This document shows, one piece after another, positions 41,535 to 50,810 of a DNA stretch of 54,816 bases. The notes under the pieces are model-generated. The model saw nothing but the letters and a program-made list of their open reading frames with translations, was not told where the DNA came from and made no database searches. The DNA comes from an uncultured Bacteroidia bacterium (GTDB taxonomy: Bacteria; Bacteroidota; Bacteroidia; Bacteroidales; Prolixibacteraceae): the NCBI GenBank assembly GCA_903904515.1, contig CAIVCR010000038.1, forward strand, positions 1-54,816, written 5' to 3'. A program made the position numbers and the translations under genes. Within the stretch, counting starts at the first letter, position 1. Each line of letters opens with the position of its first letter.

Positions 41535-44500
41535 ATGAAGAAAATTTCGCTGTTACTTGCGTTTCTAGGGTTCATAGGATTGCAAGTGGTATTTGCACAG
41601 ACCAGGGAGCTCTCGGGTGTTGTGAGTTCAAGCGAAGATGGAAGTTCCATTCCCGGAGCCTCTGTTGTCGTAAAAGGAACTACACTGGGAACTGTCACCG
41701 ACATGGAGGGTAAGTTTACCTTAAAAGTTCCCCAAAATGCAAAGTCATTAATCGTATCCTTTGTGGGAATGACTTCATCGGATGTGGCGATTACCGTTTC
41801 ATCTAATTATAGTATCAAACTTAAAGCTGAAAGCATTTCAGTGGATGAAGTTATAGTTACTGCCTTTGGGATTAAGAGAAAGCCCAAAGAGATGGGGGTT
41901 GCAACCGCTAAAGTCGACAATTCTGAGTTGACGCAGGCAGGTGCTCCAAACGTCATGAATGGTTTAACCGGTAAGGTATCGGGTCTTCAGATTAACACCA
42001 TCAATAACGGAGTTAACCCTGACACTAAGATTACCCTGCGTGGCAACCGTCACTTCCTGGCCAGTAATCAGGCCTTAATCGTTTTGGATGGTGTGCCTGT
42101 AAGTGCTACCTATCTTAATTCGGTTAACCCAAATGATATTGAAAATGTAAATATACTAAAGGGTGCATCGGCTGCCGCGCTTTATGGCAATGATGCTTCG
42201 AATGGTGTGTTGATCGTGACAACCAAACGTGGAGATAAAGGGAAGATGACTGTAAAGATCAGTAACGTCACCTCTTTTGAAAACATCTCTTACATGCCGG
42301 AATTGCAGACCCGTTTTGGTTCAGGTTCTGGTGAAGCAGTTGGTGTTGCAGATCCAAACTATACATTCTGGATTGGTCCGGGCCGCAATACAGACCCTTA
42401 TACCTCCTATGAAAATCAGAGTTACGGTCCTGAATTCAACGGACAAATGGTAATTCTGGGTGGTAAACTGGTTGATGGATCGTATCAGACAATTCCTTAC
42501 AGTGCAGTTAAGAACCAGAAAAAAGCGTTCTTCAATACTGGTGTAACGATGCAAAATGACATCTCAGTTAGCAGTGGTGACGAAAACAGTCATTTCTACC
42601 TTTCGTTCCAGGATGTTAAAACTACAGGTACCGTACCTTACGATTCAAACCGCAGAACCGGTGCCCGCATGTCAGCAGGAAGAACATACGGTAAGTTTAC
42701 TGCTGATTACACAATCAGCTTTACGCAGACCAATACAAGTACTTCAGGTGGTGACTTCAATCAGAGCCGCCCTGTTTACTGGAATATTCTGAACACACCT
42801 GGTCAGGTTCCGATTACCCAATACAAGGATCTCTACAACAATCCTTTTGCCACTGTAGATGGTTATTACAATGCGTATTATCCAAATCCATACTGGCAGC
42901 TTCACCATGCCCGTAACAATGCTTCGCGTAACGATGTTTTAGGATCGGTTAACCTATCCTTAAAACCGGTTAAATGGCTTGAACTTTCTGACAGGATCGG
43001 TCTGGTTTACAATGGCATTACGGATCATAACTACAAAGATGAAGCAAACTTCAACAGCTATAACGGAACAGACCCATGGGGCGCTGGTAACACAGCCTCC
43101 ACATCAACTCACTGGGCCGGTTTTTCAAGCGATCAGATGAGATCAACCATGATCCTGACCAACGACATGCTTGCAACTATAGATCAGAAACTTGGTCAAT
43201 TCACCATCAAAGCAATTGCCGGAGCTTCTCTTTATACTCAAAAATATGAGTCTCAGTATGAGTATGCAGGCCAGCTTGTTATTCCTGATTTCTATAATGT
43301 CAGTAACCGGACAGGTGAGGCACAGGTCTCCCAATCCACACAAAAAAGGAATTCCGTTGGTATATTTGCCGACGCTACGGTTGGCTATAAGAATTATGCA
43401 TTTCTTCACTTCTCAGGAAGGAATGACTGGGATTCGAGGTTGACGAAGAAAAACCGTTCATTCTTCTATCCATCAGTTGATGCTTCCCTGGTACTTTCGG
43501 AAATATTCCCATCGATCGTTGCCAACCCTGTACTTTCATTCATGAAATTAAGAGGCGGCTGGTCACAAACAGGTCAGATTTCATTATCCGACTGGTATGG
43601 TACATTGCCATCCTATCCGGCAGCAGGTGGTTTCCCTTATGGAGGCATATCGGGTTTTGCGTTAAGCACAACCTTAAGCAATCCATTGTTAAAACCTGAA
43701 AAAACAACTGAAATTGAAATCGGTGGTGAGTTTAGCTTCCTTAGAAATAAAATTCATCTGGAAACCAACCTTTATAAAACAAACACCAGAAATCAGACGA
43801 TTCCTGCAACTATATCAGCAGCAACAGGTTTTTTCAGCGCTCTGATTAATGCAGGTGAATTGGAAAATAAAGGTGCTGAGGTAGATGTTAAATTTACCCC
43901 AATCCTCAAAATTGGAGAATTTCGTTGGAATGGTGGAGTTAATTTTGCCTATTTCCAATCAAAGGTACTCTCCATTCTCCCAGGTTTAAATGAAATTCCA
44001 ATTCCACTTACCACATCGGATAACACTAACGGCGCAACTACAGTTTCGTATGCGACTGTTGGAGAACAATTTCCAAATATTAAGGTTACTGATGTAAAAA
44101 GAGATCCACAAGGTCATATCGTTGTAGATGCCATTACTGGTCTTCCTTCCAAACAGACTGCTATTGTTCAGATGGGTCATGGTAATCCAAATCAGATTTT
44201 GGGTATCAACACAGATTTGAATTACAAAGGGTTCAGATTGTCAGCGGTTGCTGAATACCGTGGTGGTAACGTTATCGACAACGCAGTTGGTGGTGGCCAG
44301 GGCGGTGGCGGTATTGACTTTACCGGTATCTCTCAGCACACAGCCTTAAACGGTCGTCAATCTTTTATTATTCCTAATTCTGTTATTCAGACCTCTCCGG
44401 GAGTATATGTACCAAACACTACAGCCTTGGTAGCTAATGCAAGCCGTGGTTTCTGGGTTAACTCAGATTATGCCAATACACAAAGGGCTTATGTAACCAG

Positions 44501-44759
44501 CGCTGCATTCTGGAAATTACGGGAAGTTGCTTTAACCTATGATGTACCTGTTGACCGGTTGTTCGGCGGCAAAGTAATCAAAATGGCAACAGTTGGTCTT
44601 GTTGGCAGAAACTTACTGATGTTGCGTCCAAAGACTAATGTATGGACCGATCCTGAGTTTAACAACTCCACATCATCCACTAACGCTGTCGGTTATACCG
44701 ATACATACCAGACACCTCCTACCAGACTTTATGGTTTTAGTGTGAAACTTACTTTCTAA
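41535..44759 (+). CDS. susC: SusC/RagA-family TonB-linked outer-membrane protein
   Basis: A 1074-aa glycan importer. A signal peptide (ending near VVFAQ), a carboxypeptidase-like domain (about 25-105; GSSIPGASVVVKGTTLGTVTD), a TonB-linked plug (about 110-225; DEVIVTAFGIKRKPKEMG, LIVLDGVPVS, VNILKGASAAALYGNDASNGV) and a long beta-barrel ending in TRLYGFSVKLTF. SusC imports oligosaccharides with a SusD lid. It is the first gene of the operon. There is no anti-sigma or hybrid two-component regulator upstream in the window, so regulation is unclear. The substrate is not deducible. Confidence 0.96.
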   Translation: MKKISLLLAFLGFIGLQVVFAQTRELSGVVSSSEDGSSIPGASVVVKGTTLGTVTDMEGKFTLKVPQNAKSLIVSFVGMTSSDVAITVSSNYSIKLKAESISVDEVIVTAFGIKRKPKEMGVATAKVDNSELTQAGAPNVMNGLTGKVSGLQINTINNGVNPDTKITLRGNRHFLASNQALIVLDGVPVSATYLNSVNPNDIENVNILKGASAAALYGNDASNGVLIVTTKRGDKGKMTVKISNVTSFENISYMPELQTRFGSGSGEAVGVADPNYTFWIGPGRNTDPYTSYENQSYGPEFNGQMVILGGKLVDGSYQTIPYSAVKNQKKAFFNTGVTMQNDISVSSGDENSHFYLSFQDVKTTGTVPYDSNRRTGARMSAGRTYGKFTADYTISFTQTNTSTSGGDFNQSRPVYWNILNTPGQVPITQYKDLYNNPFATVDGYYNAYYPNPYWQLHHARNNASRNDVLGSVNLSLKPVKWLELSDRIGLVYNGITDHNYKDEANFNSYNGTDPWGAGNTASTSTHWAGFSSDQMRSTMILTNDMLATIDQKLGQFTIKAIAGASLYTQKYESQYEYAGQLVIPDFYNVSNRTGEAQVSQSTQKRNSVGIFADATVGYKNYAFLHFSGRNDWDSRLTKKNRSFFYPSVDASLVLSEIFPSIVANPVLSFMKLRGGWSQTGQISLSDWYGTLPSYPAAGGFPYGGISGFALSTTLSNPLLKPEKTTEIEIGGEFSFLRNKIHLETNLYKTNTRNQTIPATISAATGFFSALINAGELENKGAEVDVKFTPILKIGEFRWNGGVNFAYFQSKVLSILPGLNEIPIPLTTSDNTNGATTVSYATVGEQFPNIKVTDVKRDPQGHIVVDAITGLPSKQTAIVQMGHGNPNQILGINTDLNYKGFRLSAVAEYRGGNVIDNAVGGGQGGGGIDFTGISQHTALNGRQSFIIPNSVIQTSPGVYVPNTTALVANASRGFWVNSDYANTQRAYVTSAAFWKLREVALTYDVPVDRLFGGKVIKMATVGLVGRNLLMLRPKTNVWTDPEFNNSTSSTNAVGYTDTYQTPPTRLYGFSVKLTF

Positions 44760-44778
44760 AATTTAAAAAAGAAATACG

Positions 44779-46290
44779 ATGAATAAGAAAATATTAACAC
44801 TGCTGCTTTCATTGGCCCTTTTAGGAAGTTCCTGCTCCAAATTCCTCAATGTGGATGAGGTGAATCCCAATAACGCCTCTGCAGTTCCTCCAAAACTTCT
44901 GTTACCTGCCGCTCTGACAAATGTTGTCAAGGTGATGGATAATCCAAGAAACTTTGAGTTTGTCTATCTTTGGTACGGATTATGGTCTGTAAGCGCCGGT
45001 TATTCACAGCCTTCAAACCTGGTGCAATACCGGTTGTTAAACAGTAATTACCAGAACTCTTTTTCCAATTTATATACTTACGGTCAGAATTTCACCGAGA
45101 TCGAAAAGGCTGCTACCGATCCAAAGGATGCCGGGTATCTTGCAATAGGAATGATTATGAAAGCCTATATCATGCAAAACCTCGTTGACTGTTGGGGCAA
45201 TGTTCCTTATACAGAAGCCTTTAGTGCAGACAAAGGGATTCTTAAGCCAAAGTATGACGATCAGAAAGCAATCTATGAAGACCTGATCGTCAAAATTGAC
45301 GCTGCAATTGCATTGATTCAGGGATTGCCTGCAGATGCAAACGAAATTGGAGCTGCCAGTGACGTAATGTACCATGGGAATATGGGGCTTTGGGCAAAAT
45401 TTGCCAATACCCTTAAATTAAGAATCTTGATTCACCAATCAGGTATGTCGGGTCGCGACTCCTATATCACCACAGCTATCGCTAAAACAGCTTCTGCTGG
45501 TTACCTTGGAGCTGGTGAAGGTGCAATGGTTAATCCTGGTTTCCTGGTCTCGGATACCAAGATGAGCCCATTTTATGAAACATTCTACAATGGCGCAGGT
45601 TCTGCCCAGAGTGATGGTACAGCCTACTACTATGCTGGTAAGGATGCTGTTGACTTTATGATCGCAAATGCAGATACACGTCTTGGACGCTTTTTCTTAC
45701 CTTACAGTGGCACTAATTATGCCGGTAACTGGCTGGGACAAAATCCAGACACACATCCACCGCTCTTATCGGGTCAAACTTCAAAATTAGGCTACAAAGC
45801 CGGTGACAAAGGTTATTTGATCGGGACACCTACAATGGATGCAGCGCTGCTTACAGATTATGAAGCTTTGTTTATCCAGGCTGAAGCTGCAGCAAGAGGT
45901 TATATCTCATCAGATGCAGGTGCCTTGTATAATGCCGCCGTAACACAGTCTTTTATTCATATGGGACTTACTTCAGCAGATGCATCCACCTATTATTCAC
46001 AGCCTAAATTTACGGTAAACTATGAATCGGCTACCGATAAAATTGCTTTGATTATTACTCAAAAATGGATTGCTCTAAATGGTGTTGCTCCTGTTGAAAT
46101 CTGGACTGACTACAGAAGAACAGGCTATCCTGCAAGTCTCCATTTTACAGAGGACTCGAATAAAGCGAGCGATACACCTCCTGTAAGATTACTCTATCCA
46201 CAACGTGAGATTTCGGTCAATAACGAAAATGTGGTTGCTGTTGGTGCGATTGATCCATTTACTTCAAAAATTTTCTGGCAAAACCGCTAA
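44779..46290 (+). CDS. susD: SusD/RagB-family surface lipoprotein
   Basis: A 503-aa glycan-binding lipoprotein, partner of SusC. Lipoprotein signal with lipobox LGSSC (lipidated Cys19), then FLNVDEVNPNNAS. It contains the TPR-rich SusD fold, of the SusD-like_2 type (FVYLWYGLWSVSAGY; YLAIGMIMKAYIMQNLVDCWGNVPYTEAF). It lies 19 bases after susC. It would sit over the SusC barrel at the cell surface and capture substrate. Confidence 0.95.
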   Translation: MNKKILTLLLSLALLGSSCSKFLNVDEVNPNNASAVPPKLLLPAALTNVVKVMDNPRNFEFVYLWYGLWSVSAGYSQPSNLVQYRLLNSNYQNSFSNLYTYGQNFTEIEKAATDPKDAGYLAIGMIMKAYIMQNLVDCWGNVPYTEAFSADKGILKPKYDDQKAIYEDLIVKIDAAIALIQGLPADANEIGAASDVMYHGNMGLWAKFANTLKLRILIHQSGMSGRDSYITTAIAKTASAGYLGAGEGAMVNPGFLVSDTKMSPFYETFYNGAGSAQSDGTAYYYAGKDAVDFMIANADTRLGRFFLPYSGTNYAGNWLGQNPDTHPPLLSGQTSKLGYKAGDKGYLIGTPTMDAALLTDYEALFIQAEAAARGYISSDAGALYNAAVTQSFIHMGLTSADASTYYSQPKFTVNYESATDKIALIITQKWIALNGVAPVEIWTDYRRTGYPASLHFTEDSNKASDTPPVRLLYPQREISVNNENVVAVGAIDPFTSKIFWQNR

Positions 46291-46327
46291 TGAACTATTA
46301 TTCATTACAAATTAAAAAAATTTAAAT

Positions 46328-47254
46328 ATGAAAAATAAAATAACCTTGTTTGTGTCGTTCCTCGCCGGAATACTGCTGCTCAGCGCTTGTTTGAAAGACA
46401 AGGTGGGCGACTACTGGGTTGACGCTGTGGCCGGTAAAATGTATGCAACCGTCCCTGTCTACACTTTGCAATCACTTGCTCTTCAGCCGGTTGTTGGCGA
46501 TGTGCCGTTCTCCTTCCTGGTAAATATCGCTACTGATGCGCTACCTACCGAGGATATCACCCTTACCCTTGCTGTTGATCCTGCTGCTGTTACTCAATAT
46601 AACGCGGACCACAGTAAGAGTTTCAAAACATTCCCTAATGTTCAGGTACTTTCTGCTTCGTTAGTTATTGCAAAGGGAACACGTAATGCAACCGTTACTG
46701 GAAAAGTTTGGGGAGCTGATCAGTTGAATGCTTGTGATAACTTCATGACAGCAATTAGTATCACTTCTGCTAAAACGGCTTCAGGAAAAGAAATTTCCGT
46801 AGCAGGGAATATGAAATCCTATTTACTCTCGCTACCTATTTCCAATCCATACGCCGGAAATTATGCTTGCGTCGGATATCGTATCCGCCCTGGTAATGCA
46901 ACCGAACCTGTGGCTGCCGGAACTATAGAAGCGTTTAATACTGTCAACTGTAAAGCGGTACAGAAAAACGGATTTGGTAACTATACAACATTTGATATTT
47001 TGATTGAAGTTACATCGGAAACTGTTGTTGTTGGTGGTACAACCTGTTATAAGGTTATTGCTACTCCAATTGACCCGGGAACAGGCCTGTCTGTTGGCGG
47101 AATGTGGGAAACCTGGACCGGTGATGCTGCCCAAAAACCTGCTGATCTTACGATTAACTATTACAATCCTGTTAAGAAGGTTTTTATTCTGAATTGCTAT
47201 TACACCAGTGCAGCAGGAAATCGTATCATGTATGAAACTCTTACACGGCAATAA
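46328..47254 (+). CDS. DUF1735-domain lipoprotein
   Basis: A 308-aa protein with lipobox LLSAC (Cys21). The N-terminal half carries a DUF1735/BT_3987-like beta-sandwich: FSFLVNIATDALPTEDITLTLAVDP and YNADHSKSFKTFPN. The C-terminal half is a distinct beta domain (about 170-308). Such proteins often follow SusD and are thought to bind glycan at the surface, like SusE/F. The gene is 37 bases after susD. Confidence 0.85.
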   Translation: MKNKITLFVSFLAGILLLSACLKDKVGDYWVDAVAGKMYATVPVYTLQSLALQPVVGDVPFSFLVNIATDALPTEDITLTLAVDPAAVTQYNADHSKSFKTFPNVQVLSASLVIAKGTRNATVTGKVWGADQLNACDNFMTAISITSAKTASGKEISVAGNMKSYLLSLPISNPYAGNYACVGYRIRPGNATEPVAAGTIEAFNTVNCKAVQKNGFGNYTTFDILIEVTSETVVVGGTTCYKVIATPIDPGTGLSVGGMWETWTGDAAQKPADLTINYYNPVKKVFILNCYYTSAAGNRIMYETLTRQ

Positions 47255-47295
47255 TTATATTTGATAGCTGTATTATCAATTAATAAAAAAGAAAT

Positions 47296-48033
47296 ATGAA
47301 AAGAAAATATATAATTTTAGTAATGTTGCTCGTCGGATTTGGCCTGTTTACAATGCAGAGTTGTACAAAAACCTCTGATACGGTCATAGCTGTGCATCAT
47401 GCATTTACAGTTCCAGAGGCAGTTGCGCCATTAGATGGTGATCTTGTCCATACAGGATCTACAGTTGATCTGACCTGGACTTCAACAAATGCTGACGGTG
47501 CTGCCTCGCTTAACGATGTTTATTTTGGAACGAAAACCACTCCGGCGCTGTTCAAATCAGGCAATTCAGGATTGAAAATAACTGTTCCTGTTGAAGCTGG
47601 TCTTACCTATTATTGGAATGTTGTCATGAAGGATGCTAATGGCATAACAACCACAAGTCCGACATGGAGCTTTACCATTTATGATCCTATTTCAGTCTTT
47701 ATTGGCAATTACACGGTTGATGAACCTGAAGAAGGATGGACTTATGTAGTATCCTTTGCAAAAGTGGATGAAACAACATTAAAGATTGGTAAGGGTGCAG
47801 GACCGGTTGCTGCAGATAACATGGCCGGTTGGTGGGCCAGCTGGGTCAATACCTTTATCCTGGATTGGACCGCAAAAACCTATACTATGCCTAAGAAAGA
47901 CTTCGGCGGAGGCTATGAAGGGGAGGAATCAGGCACGTTTGATCCCGTAACAGGCACTCTAACTGGAACTTACACAGTTTGGTCAAAAGGGGCAATTATA
48001 GAACATGGGCTTCATACCTACACAAAACAATAA
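47296..48033 (+). CDS. Surface lipoprotein with fibronectin-III-like domain (SusE/F position)
   Basis: A 245-aa lipoprotein with lipobox TMQSC (about Cys23). Residues about 37-130 form an FnIII/SusE-like domain (APLDGDLVHTGSTVDLTWTS; YYWNVVMKDANGITTTSPTWSF). The C-terminal half has WTYVVSFAKVDE and TGTLTGTYTV patterns of a beta-sandwich. Last gene of the operon, before a strong terminator. Carbohydrate binding is inferred from position. Confidence 0.75.
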   Translation: MKRKYIILVMLLVGFGLFTMQSCTKTSDTVIAVHHAFTVPEAVAPLDGDLVHTGSTVDLTWTSTNADGAASLNDVYFGTKTTPALFKSGNSGLKITVPVEAGLTYYWNVVMKDANGITTTSPTWSFTIYDPISVFIGNYTVDEPEEGWTYVVSFAKVDETTLKIGKGAGPVAADNMAGWWASWVNTFILDWTAKTYTMPKKDFGGGYEGEESGTFDPVTGTLTGTYTVWSKGAIIEHGLHTYTKQ

Positions 48034-48082
48034 AAAAACCTGATTGACAAGATTTCCATGTTAACATGGTATCTCAATTGAT

Positions 48083-48115
48083 AAAAAAACCGGTAATTAA
48101 TTTACCGGTTTTTTT
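48083..48115 (+). terminator. Terminator of the SusCD operon
   Basis: AAAAAAACCGGTAA (48083-48096) and its complement (48102-48115) form a perfect 14-bp stem with five-base loop and a T run. It lies about 50 bases after the last lipoprotein gene. Confidence 0.9.
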
Positions 48116-48328
48116 ATATCCCTATCTTCAGAAATAATTAAAACCAACCACCAAAAATTGAATATTTGCCTGTTAAATTCCGTTTTTTGAGTTTTAGACA
48201 GGAATAGTCACAATAATTATAATTTATTCTAAAAAAACAACCTGAAATTGATTTTATCTCAAACAGGTAATTTATCTATTTGGTATTTTTGGTAGTGTTT
48301 TATTTTAAAATAGCTAAAACATTACCGT

Positions 48329-49618
48329 ATGAGCCTGCTTAAAGATCTCCCCGAACTTGTAAGTGCTGGTATCATCTCCAGCGACACTTCCCAACAAATC
48401 TCCGATTATTACAAACGAAAACAGGTCACCTCACCCAACCGGGTACTCCTTATTTTTGGGATTCTCGGAGCCTTGCTCGTTGGAACAGGAGTAATGTTTA
48501 TCGTGGCCAACCAATGGGAAGAGCTGCCACTGTCAATACAAACAATGTGCGCATTCCTCGTGCTACTTGTACCGCAGTTCCTTTGCGGCTATGTCCTGCT
48601 TAAAATGCCACAAAAGATAGTTTGGCGCGAGAGTACAGCCCTTATCCTTTTCTTTGCCGTAGGTGCCAGTATTTCGCTGGTGAGTCAGATTTATCATATC
48701 AACGGCGAGATGGGCTCCTTTATGCTAACCTGGATGCTTCTAACAGTCCCTTTGATCTATATTATGGACTCATCGGCAGTATCTCTGGCTTACCTGTTTG
48801 GCATTATGGTTTATGCTCCTGCTGCCCGGTTCAACCTCTCCTACCCTTTCGAGGATTATATCTATTGGCTGCTTCTTTTGATCCCAATGCCACGATACTT
48901 TCTGCTTTATAAAAAAGCTCCTGATCAAATTCTGACCTACATTCATCATTGGATGATCCCCTTTGTTCTCACAATGACCCTGGGATACTTGTCTCATGAG
49001 TTGAAAATTTTGATGTATCCCGCTTATATAATCATGTTTGGAATCTTTTATATGACAGGTAACAGCACAAGATTCAGGAAAAAACCTTTGATAGCTAATG
49101 GGTACCTCCTGTTTGGTTTTATTGGAACCGTAATTTTATTATTGATTATGTCCTTTAAATCAACCTGGAAGGATATGGCTGCATCAAATTTCCAAATAAG
49201 CCATTTGCTTGTAGCGCCGGAGTTTATTGCCTCTCTTATTTTATTTGTATGGGCCTCTCTGTTAATCTATCAAAGGTACTTACACACCAGGATGATTAAA
49301 TGGAACCTGACCAATATTGTTTTCATGCTGTTTTTGGTAGTATTTATTGTCGGGACACAGGATACTTCGCTTGCAGTTATCCTGGATAACCTGCTGGTTT
49401 TTGCTTTAGGAATAGTGATGCTCCGGGCAGGGACAAAACAAAGTCGCCTCGGGGTGATAAACACGGGAATGCTCGTTATTGCACTTCTGGTCGTTTGCCG
49501 CTCTTTTGACACCGATTTAACCTTTGTTGTAAAAGGCATCCTGTTCGTCCTTGTCGGCATCGGATTTTTTGTAGCTAACTGGTTGATGATCAAAAAAACA
49601 ACAAAAAATGAAGCATAG
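48329..49618 (+). CDS. DUF2157-domain polytopic membrane protein
   Basis: A 429-aa protein with an N-terminal soluble helix region (LPELVSAGIISSDTSQQISDYYKRK), then about twelve hydrophobic segments starting with VLLIFGILGALLVGTGVMFIVANQWEELP. The N-terminal part is a recognised DUF2157 domain. Function unknown. It overlaps the next gene by 11 bases. A -7-like box TATTTTTG lies at 48284-48291, 38 bases upstream, with no -33 match. Confidence 0.85.
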   Translation: MSLLKDLPELVSAGIISSDTSQQISDYYKRKQVTSPNRVLLIFGILGALLVGTGVMFIVANQWEELPLSIQTMCAFLVLLVPQFLCGYVLLKMPQKIVWRESTALILFFAVGASISLVSQIYHINGEMGSFMLTWMLLTVPLIYIMDSSAVSLAYLFGIMVYAPAARFNLSYPFEDYIYWLLLLIPMPRYFLLYKKAPDQILTYIHHWMIPFVLTMTLGYLSHELKILMYPAYIIMFGIFYMTGNSTRFRKKPLIANGYLLFGFIGTVILLLIMSFKSTWKDMAASNFQISHLLVAPEFIASLILFVWASLLIYQRYLHTRMIKWNLTNIVFMLFLVVFIVGTQDTSLAVILDNLLVFALGIVMLRAGTKQSRLGVINTGMLVIALLVVCRSFDTDLTFVVKGILFVLVGIGFFVANWLMIKKTTKNEA

Positions 49619-50204
49619 AAACCTACTAATCAGCGCCTTCGCATTGGTTGCCCTGGCGCAGCTTTTTGTTCCATGGCAGATGATCAGTCGGCAACCCAAA
49701 GTTGCTGAAACGGGGGTCGAATATAAATTCAAAGTTGATTCCAAAGCGAAATCGGATGATAATTGGGCCGGTGCGTCCATCCGGGGCAAATATATCTGGC
49801 TAAAGTTTGAAGAGGATCACATTAAAATCGCTGATAAAAAGGAGTGGGAAAACTTACAGAGTGCCTATGTTTTATTGTCACACGACAGCGCAGGATTTGC
49901 AAAAATTGAATCGGTAACAAAAACCAAACCTCAAAATAGTATTGAATGGATACGCGCCAGAACCTGGGTAAACTGGAAAGATACCACCTCCCTTCATCTG
50001 GATTATCCTTTTAACATGTACTATTTCAAAGATACCAGTCCAAAAGATGTTGAATCAATCCTAAAGAATGGCCTTGGAGACTCCTTAAAAGTAAGCTATC
50101 TGAGCGTTAAAATCAAGGAGAACCAGTTTTTTGTAACTGATCTGATTATTGATGGAATCTCCTTCAAGGAGATGATGGATAAGATGAAAAAGTCGAAACC
50201 GTGA
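49608..50204 (+). CDS. GDYXXLXY-domain protein
   Basis: A 198-aa protein with an N-terminal membrane anchor (LLISAFALVALAQLFVPWQMI), then a soluble beta-rich domain. The family is named for GDYXXLXY; here the segment reads GKYIWLKF, with D and the last Y replaced. It also contains FKVDSKAKSDDNWAG and RTWVNWKDTTSLHLDYPF. It overlaps the DUF2157 gene by 11 bases, and these two families are commonly paired. Role unknown. Confidence 0.8.
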   Translation: MKHRNLLISAFALVALAQLFVPWQMISRQPKVAETGVEYKFKVDSKAKSDDNWAGASIRGKYIWLKFEEDHIKIADKKEWENLQSAYVLLSHDSAGFAKIESVTKTKPQNSIEWIRARTWVNWKDTTSLHLDYPFNMYYFKDTSPKDVESILKNGLGDSLKVSYLSVKIKENQFFVTDLIIDGISFKEMMDKMKKSKP

Positions 50205-50213
50205 TCGGATATG

Positions 50214-50268
50214 CGCAACTGGCTACTGGCGGCTGGCTACTGGCGGCAGGCTGTTGGCAAGAGGCTTG
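50214..50268 (+). repeat. CTGGC-type repeat cluster
   Basis: Units CAACTGGCTACTGGCGGCTG and GGCTACTGGCGGCAGG lie 10 bases after the GDYXXLXY gene. They begin the 606-base gene-free gap 50205-50810, which also holds the two palindromes listed next and no convincing gene. Confidence 0.8.
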
Positions 50269-50385
50269 ATTTTTTATCCCCGGATAGATTTATATTTCGG
50301 ATCTTCATTTTAATAGAATGGATTGTATTTTATTGGTTCAGGTTAAAATTGAATATGCATTATTCTTTTCAGTTAATAACCATCA

Positions 50386-50497
50386 TACAAAGATTTCGCC
50401 ACGACGTGGCTTGGGTTGTAACTTTATTGATAATTCTACAAAGATTTGGCTGCTCCGCAGCCTGATTTTTGCAACGAAGTTGCTATATCTTTGTAGA
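50386..50497. repeat. TACAAAGATTT palindromic repeat
   Basis: TACAAAGATTT occurs at 50386-50396 and again at 50437-50447; the second copy pairs with the inverted ATCTTTGTAGA at about 50487-50497. Small hairpins (GGCTGCTCCGCAGCC and GCAACGAAGTTGC) lie inside. This resembles a dispersed Bacteroidota intergenic element from memory. Confidence 0.65.
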
Positions 50498-50526
50498 TAG
50501 GTTCATTGCAAAATTCTCTGAAGAGG

Positions 50527-50674
50527 CTGTATCAAAAGTGAAAAAATTTACCGCAGAGAGCCGCCAAGAAAAACCGCAGAGGATCGCAAAGCATTAAAAT
50601 ACAACAGAACATCTCTGCGTAACTTTGCGCCTTCTTTGCGTTTCTCAGCGGTAAAAAGACTTTTGATACAACCT
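50527..50674. repeat. Large nested palindrome, about 148 bases
   Basis: Outer arms CTGTATCAAAAGTGAAAAAA (about 50528-50547) and the complementary GACTTTTGATACAACC (about 50659-50674) pair; next inside, TTACCGC (50550-50556) pairs with GCGGTAA (50649-50655), and GCAGAG/CTCTGCG-type arms follow. No T-run after it. It could be a non-autonomous mobile palindrome. It encodes no protein. Confidence 0.7.
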
Positions 50675-50810
50675 CGATATCTTTATTGGAAAAATGAATA
50701 GCCATTGTTAGGAGTTACAGGGTACAATGTTAGAATGCATTTTATTAAAGTTCTACAAATATAAACGGTGCTCTGTACCTAGGAATATTTCAATAAACTA
50801 TATTAAACTC

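Noticed and set aside
50211..50465. 84-aa ORF after the GDYXXLXY gene
   Set aside because: It is translated from the CTGGC repeat and a palindrome; composition is not protein-like.
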